DNA of 10,000 bases from Trachelipus rathkii (lineage: Eukaryota > Arthropoda > Malacostraca > Isopoda > Trachelipodidae), in contig JABUQX010131023.1 of assembly GCA_015478945.1 (NCBI GenBank), positions 5,001 to 15,000 on the forward strand, read 5' to 3'. The notes below the pieces were generated by a model. The model ran no database searches. It saw only the letters and a list, made by a program, of their open reading frames with translations, and was not told the origin of the DNA. The position numbers were made by a program, and so were the translations under genes. Numbering within the stretch: position 1 is the stretch's first letter; the number at the start of each line of letters is the position of its first letter. This document shows, in pieces, positions 7,301 to 10,000 of the stretch.

Positions 7301-8124
7301 TTGGTTAGTGAAAGCTACTCTTTCAAAGATGTTCCGATGAACACGTTCTATATAGATATAAGAATCTTTCCAGATTTGGAAACACGTTTTTTTTTGCTCT
7401 CTTGATATTTTAAAATATCAAATTTAATCTTAAAATAACCTAGTCTTTACCATTGAGAGAACTTTTGCCAAACGTTTAATTTCTTTTGAGCATCGAAGGA
7501 AGAAACGAAAAGCATTTAGTTTTGAACTTAAAGCATAAGTTTTGTATATATTAAGATTAGTCCGCATTAGCTTCATAGTTATAATCGCGCTTATTTTTTT
7601 TTATTTTTTTTTACAACATAAATGTGTTTCACTCAGAGGGGGGAACAACCATTTATAAAAAATTGGATAAAAAATAAAAAAATAAAAAACTTTTTTTTTA
7701 TTTTATAGAAAAAAAAATAAATAAATAATAATAATAAGGATATAAGTCTACTGGTTTAGTATATAGTTGTTTTATATTGTACATTGCTTACTTATTTGTT
7801 TTAAGCACAATTTTAAAGATGTACTTCAGGTTAGCTACCGCCGTTGGTGAAGCTATTTCAAGTTGTGTTTAGGCAAAAATCAAGAGTTTCTTGCCAGTTG
7901 GCTAAGGGGAAAATATATAGAATGGTGGCTATATTTAAAAACCTGTTTGGCTGACGTAGTGAGCATTTTTGTGTGGGTGCTCCGGAAAAATGATGTAAGA
8001 AACAAAGGTTGCCGCCGGCGCATAAAGTACATCCTAATAACATATGAGTAAGGCAGATTTTAGTAAGTTTAGTCTAAAATAGATGAATAGTCTTAAAAGT
8101 TCCGAAAATAGTCTTACGTTTAAG

Positions 8125-8192
8125 AAGAAGTTTTTAGCTTCATTTTTTAGTATTTTTAAGAAGTTTTTAGTTTCATTTTTTTCAAGTTAGTT
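8125..8192 (+). repeat. 33-bp tandem duplication
   Basis: AAGAAGTTTTTAGCTTCATTTTTT at 8125 is repeated at 8158 with one substitution and a length change in the T run. It sits in a T-rich stretch. Confidence 0.8.
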
Positions 8193-8417
8193 TTAATTTC
8201 CTTAATTTTTAGAAGAAATATTCTTAGCATTCACTGCTACGAACTTACGATTAAGTCAGTAACCGCTTTGTTTTAACTAACCATTAACTTTAATGTTTAC
8301 CGTTTTGTTTTGATTAATCTTAAAGTCTATCTGATCATTTGATTAATCTGGCGACCATTTTATTATTAGAGAACTAACTTTGTTTTATTAAGTATTGATC
8401 TAATATTTTCTTTTTAG

Positions 8418-8522
8418 TAGTTGATATCAATTTCGCGATATTAACATTATTAACACTTGCTGTCAATTTTTTAGACTAGTTGATATCAATTTTCGCGATA
8501 TTAAACATTATTAAACCCTTGC
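8418..8522 (+). repeat. 59-bp tandem duplication containing an inverted repeat
   Basis: TAGTTGATATCAATTTCGCG... begins at 8418 and again at 8477, about 45 bases conserved with single-base indels. Each copy can fold: GTTGATATC (8420-8428) pairs with GATATTAAC (8437-8445), with one G-U pair. The second copy has an extra A in the right arm. Looser repeats of TAACCG(C/T)TTTGTTTT lie just to the left (8260-8310). Confidence 0.85.
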
Positions 8523-8832
8523 TTTAATTTAACAATGATTAATTTTTAAATTAGGCCAAAGCAACGTAAACTAACAATTAAAACCGCCTCTAATAAAATA
8601 GTTAAAAAAAAAAAAAAAAAAAAAAAAACTCTTTCAACATCTTAAGAAAGAAAAGCGTTTTAAAAATGACCGTAGGGAATAAGAAATAGTTTCGGACTAC
8701 CGTGCACCACTGGTACCCACTTACCAAATTTTTAGATCTACACTACATATCCGAAAATATTATACCTCAGACACCAGACTTGTCTTGTTTTCCTACCTTG
8801 TTTTAAATCTATCAGAGTTTAGCATGTAACTC

Positions 8833-8913
8833 TTCTGGACAGTTTTCTTCATGTTCCAGAATCTGTAAACTCAACCATGTCCTTCATCCTGGAGATGCGA
8901 GACTACCATCTCG
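8833..8913 (+). repeat. Two inverted repeats immediately before the right repeat
   Basis: TTCTGGA (8833-8839) pairs with TCCAGAA (8855-8861). Closer to the boundary, either GAGATG/CATCTC (8892-8897, 8907-8912) or CGAGA/TCTCG (8898-8902, 8909-8913) can form. The second ends exactly at the base before the right repeat. A polypurine tract would be expected here in an LTR element and is absent. Confidence 0.55.
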
Positions 8914-9467
8914 ATGGATGCAAGATATGTGCTCTTCTTTAAACAGAATGCACACCCATGTTGATTTATTCAAATCTTTCAGATAAAGATTCCTTTCTTA
9001 AAGGGGGGTCCTTTATCGGAGTTTAGTTTTGGATACAAAACAATATTTTTGAAATCAACATGTGTGGCAATATGTTTATAAAATCTCTACAAGTTTCAAC
9101 AGACCACATTCCTCTACTCGCTCCCACGATTTCAATTCTGAATCATACAAGAAAACATTTTTATTCGAACAAACAAACTTCGCTTAGAAACTGCATACAC
9201 AATGCATATAATGCCTTAAAAGACTCTTCCACTAAGACTTAAAATTCTCTCACAAGACGATAACCTTGTTTTGTTAGCTTCGTACAAAACCAAAACAATT
9301 TCATTCTCGAACGTTCTTTTACTAAATAGATCGTGCTAACTTTGCAAAACAAAACTCCCCCTTGCATTTTCCATTCCCTCACGATAGGAAAGGATCGAGG
9401 TTGGCTCACAAAATCTTAGTGAAGCTACTTCATTCGTCTTGCTAAAGCCAAGCCAAGCGTTTGTTCT

Positions 9468-9476
9468 TATAAAAGG
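9468..9476 (+). promoter_or_regulatory. TATA box in right repeat
   Basis: TATAAAAGG is identical to the one in the left copy, with at least 60 conserved bases around it. In a 3' LTR it could drive transcription into flanking DNA. Confidence 0.55.
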
Positions 9477-9610
9477 ATACGAAAGGATAGAGTGAAAGTA
9501 GAGTGCGTCTTTTGCTTGAAGCAAGAAAAAAATATATTCTCCCAAAGTTACTTTTACCTACCCAACCCTTGTGTATCTATATAAAACATTTGTGTATGTA
9601 CATACTGTAT

Positions 9611-9612
<2 letters not shown>

Positions 9613-9658
<46 letters not shown>
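9613..9658. repeat. (TA)n microsatellite inside right repeat
   Basis: A longer TA tract than in the left copy, with different flanks on both sides, showing independent expansion or replacement after the copies separated. Confidence 0.93.
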
Positions 9659-9662
<4 letters not shown>

Positions 9663-9934
9663 GCATGCATTCTTTTTACCATTTCACATACTTTTATTTA
9701 ATGTATATTTTTCCTTTTTAAATATAAAAACAGGCAGTATATTTATTTATGCGGGTGCATAAATCGTTTTCCATGGCTCCATAAGATTCTACTTGAAATT
9801 TAGTGAAGGTAAATTGGCATTCTAATTTAGTACATATTATTTGTAACATCACAGCGGTGATCCAAAATTAATTGAGGTTATGATAAGTGAAAATGGGTCA
9901 TTTGAAATATTTCTATATTTTCATTCATTTTTAT

Positions 9935-9940
9935 AATAAA
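9935..9940 (+). promoter_or_regulatory. Polyadenylation signal AATAAA in right repeat
   Basis: Counterpart of the hexamer in the left copy. In the LTR model this would terminate the element's own transcript, placing its 3' end near 9955-9970. Confidence 0.4.
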
Positions 9941-10000
9941 CATATTGTGGTTTTAATTGGTGTTATATATTAAATTAATTATTATATTAATTATTATATT

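Larger units (their letters stand above)
6539..8913 (+). other. Long non-coding internal region between gag and right repeat
   Basis: Nearly 2.4 kb with no open frame longer than about 115 codons on either strand. The longest, on the minus strand at 6475-6819, starts inside unique sequence and ends in the TA tract; it resembles nothing known. I looked for the D-T/S-G protease motif, Y-x-D-D and integrase His/Cys patterns and saw none. The region contains tandem duplications of 112, 16, 33 and 59 bp, poly-A/T runs (for example 25 A at 8604-8628) and two inverted repeats just before the right repeat. In the retroelement model this is where pol should be. Confidence 0.6.
1415..10000 (+). mobile_element. 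Putative gag-only LTR retroelement, right end outside window
   Basis: Two same-direction copies of a repeat of at least 1.09 kb (1415 and 8914) bracket one Gag-like coding region on the plus strand. Each repeat carries a TATA box followed by an AATAAA signal, as expected of U3-R-U5. LTR elements normally encode gag followed by protease, RT, RNase H and integrase. Here the 2.4 kb after gag has no pol-like frame, so the element resembles non-autonomous TR-GAG or LARD types. Against the model: the bases just before 8914 are not a polypurine tract, no plus-strand TGG-type primer binding site stands out after 2513, and no target-site duplication can be checked. A tandem duplication of about 7.5 kb carrying a domesticated or decayed gag is the main alternative. 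Confidence 0.6.
8914..10000 (+). repeat. Right long terminal repeat (3' LTR candidate), cut by window edge
   Basis: Same-orientation copy of 1415-2513. The offset drifts from 7499 to 7487 because of small indels and a microsatellite difference. The match holds to the last base of the window, so the true end is not visible. The TATA box and AATAAA are retained. The minus-strand frame at 9336-9545 is the counterpart of the left copy's frame, shortened by a frame change, so no protein is called. Confidence 0.75.

Noticed and set aside
7858..8051. Short frames of about 60 codons on both strands at the same place
   Set aside because: No recognisable domain and no start or splice context of note; typical of chance frames.
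8604..8628. A25 run as a retrogene or LINE poly-A tail
   Set aside because: No coding remnant precedes it and no target-site duplication is seen; other A/T runs of similar kind are common here.
8890..8912. TGGAGATGC as a plus-strand primer binding site resembling a tRNA-Ala 3' end
   Set aside because: Only nine bases match, it lacks the CCA-derived TGG plus following context, and it lies before the right repeat, where a primer binding site is not expected.

Overview
The window looks like repeat-dominated nuclear DNA from an invertebrate. It is AT-rich, has no bacterial-style gene organisation, and carries very long (TA)n, (CT)n and (TTA)n microsatellites plus two kinds of retroelement debris. 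This density of dinucleotide microsatellites fits a decapod crustacean (shrimp, crab or crayfish) best, but that is an inference from texture, not from a marker gene.

Layout. Bases 1-585 hold, on the minus strand, a frameshifted piece of a non-LTR (LINE) reverse transcriptase that runs off the left edge. Bases 594-1414 are mostly microsatellites around about 400 bp of unassigned sequence. A repeat of at least 1.09 kb starts at 1415 and recurs in the same orientation at 8914, running to the window end. The copies differ at only about ten substitutions and a few 1-2 base indels outside a microsatellite patch. Each carries a TATAAAAGG box and, about 470-480 bp later, an AATAAA signal. I read them as the two long terminal repeats (LTRs) of one plus-strand retroelement, the second cut by the window edge.

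Inside the element, 2514-4557 is a very long untranslated leader with microsatellites, a 52-bp tandem repeat whose units can each form hairpins, and a possible minus-strand primer-binding-site remnant. Bases 4558-6478 encode a Gag-like polyprotein: acidic N-terminus, P/Q/S/N-rich linker, capsid-like helical region, basic stretch, Cys/His zinc knuckles and an acidic tail. It is split over four pieces in two alternating frames. From 6479 to 8913 there is no convincing gene: no protease, reverse transcriptase, RNase H or integrase. That stretch holds several short tandem duplications and inverted repeats.

The simplest overall reading is a large, gag-only, non-autonomous LTR retroelement (TR-GAG or LARD-like) of about 8.6 kb or more. 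It is young by LTR comparison, yet its gag is already broken. It would depend on a relative for reverse transcription and integration. The main reservations are the lack of a recognisable plus-strand primer binding site and polypurine tract, and the fact that the right end lies outside the window. A tandem duplication with a period of about 7.5 kb is therefore not excluded.
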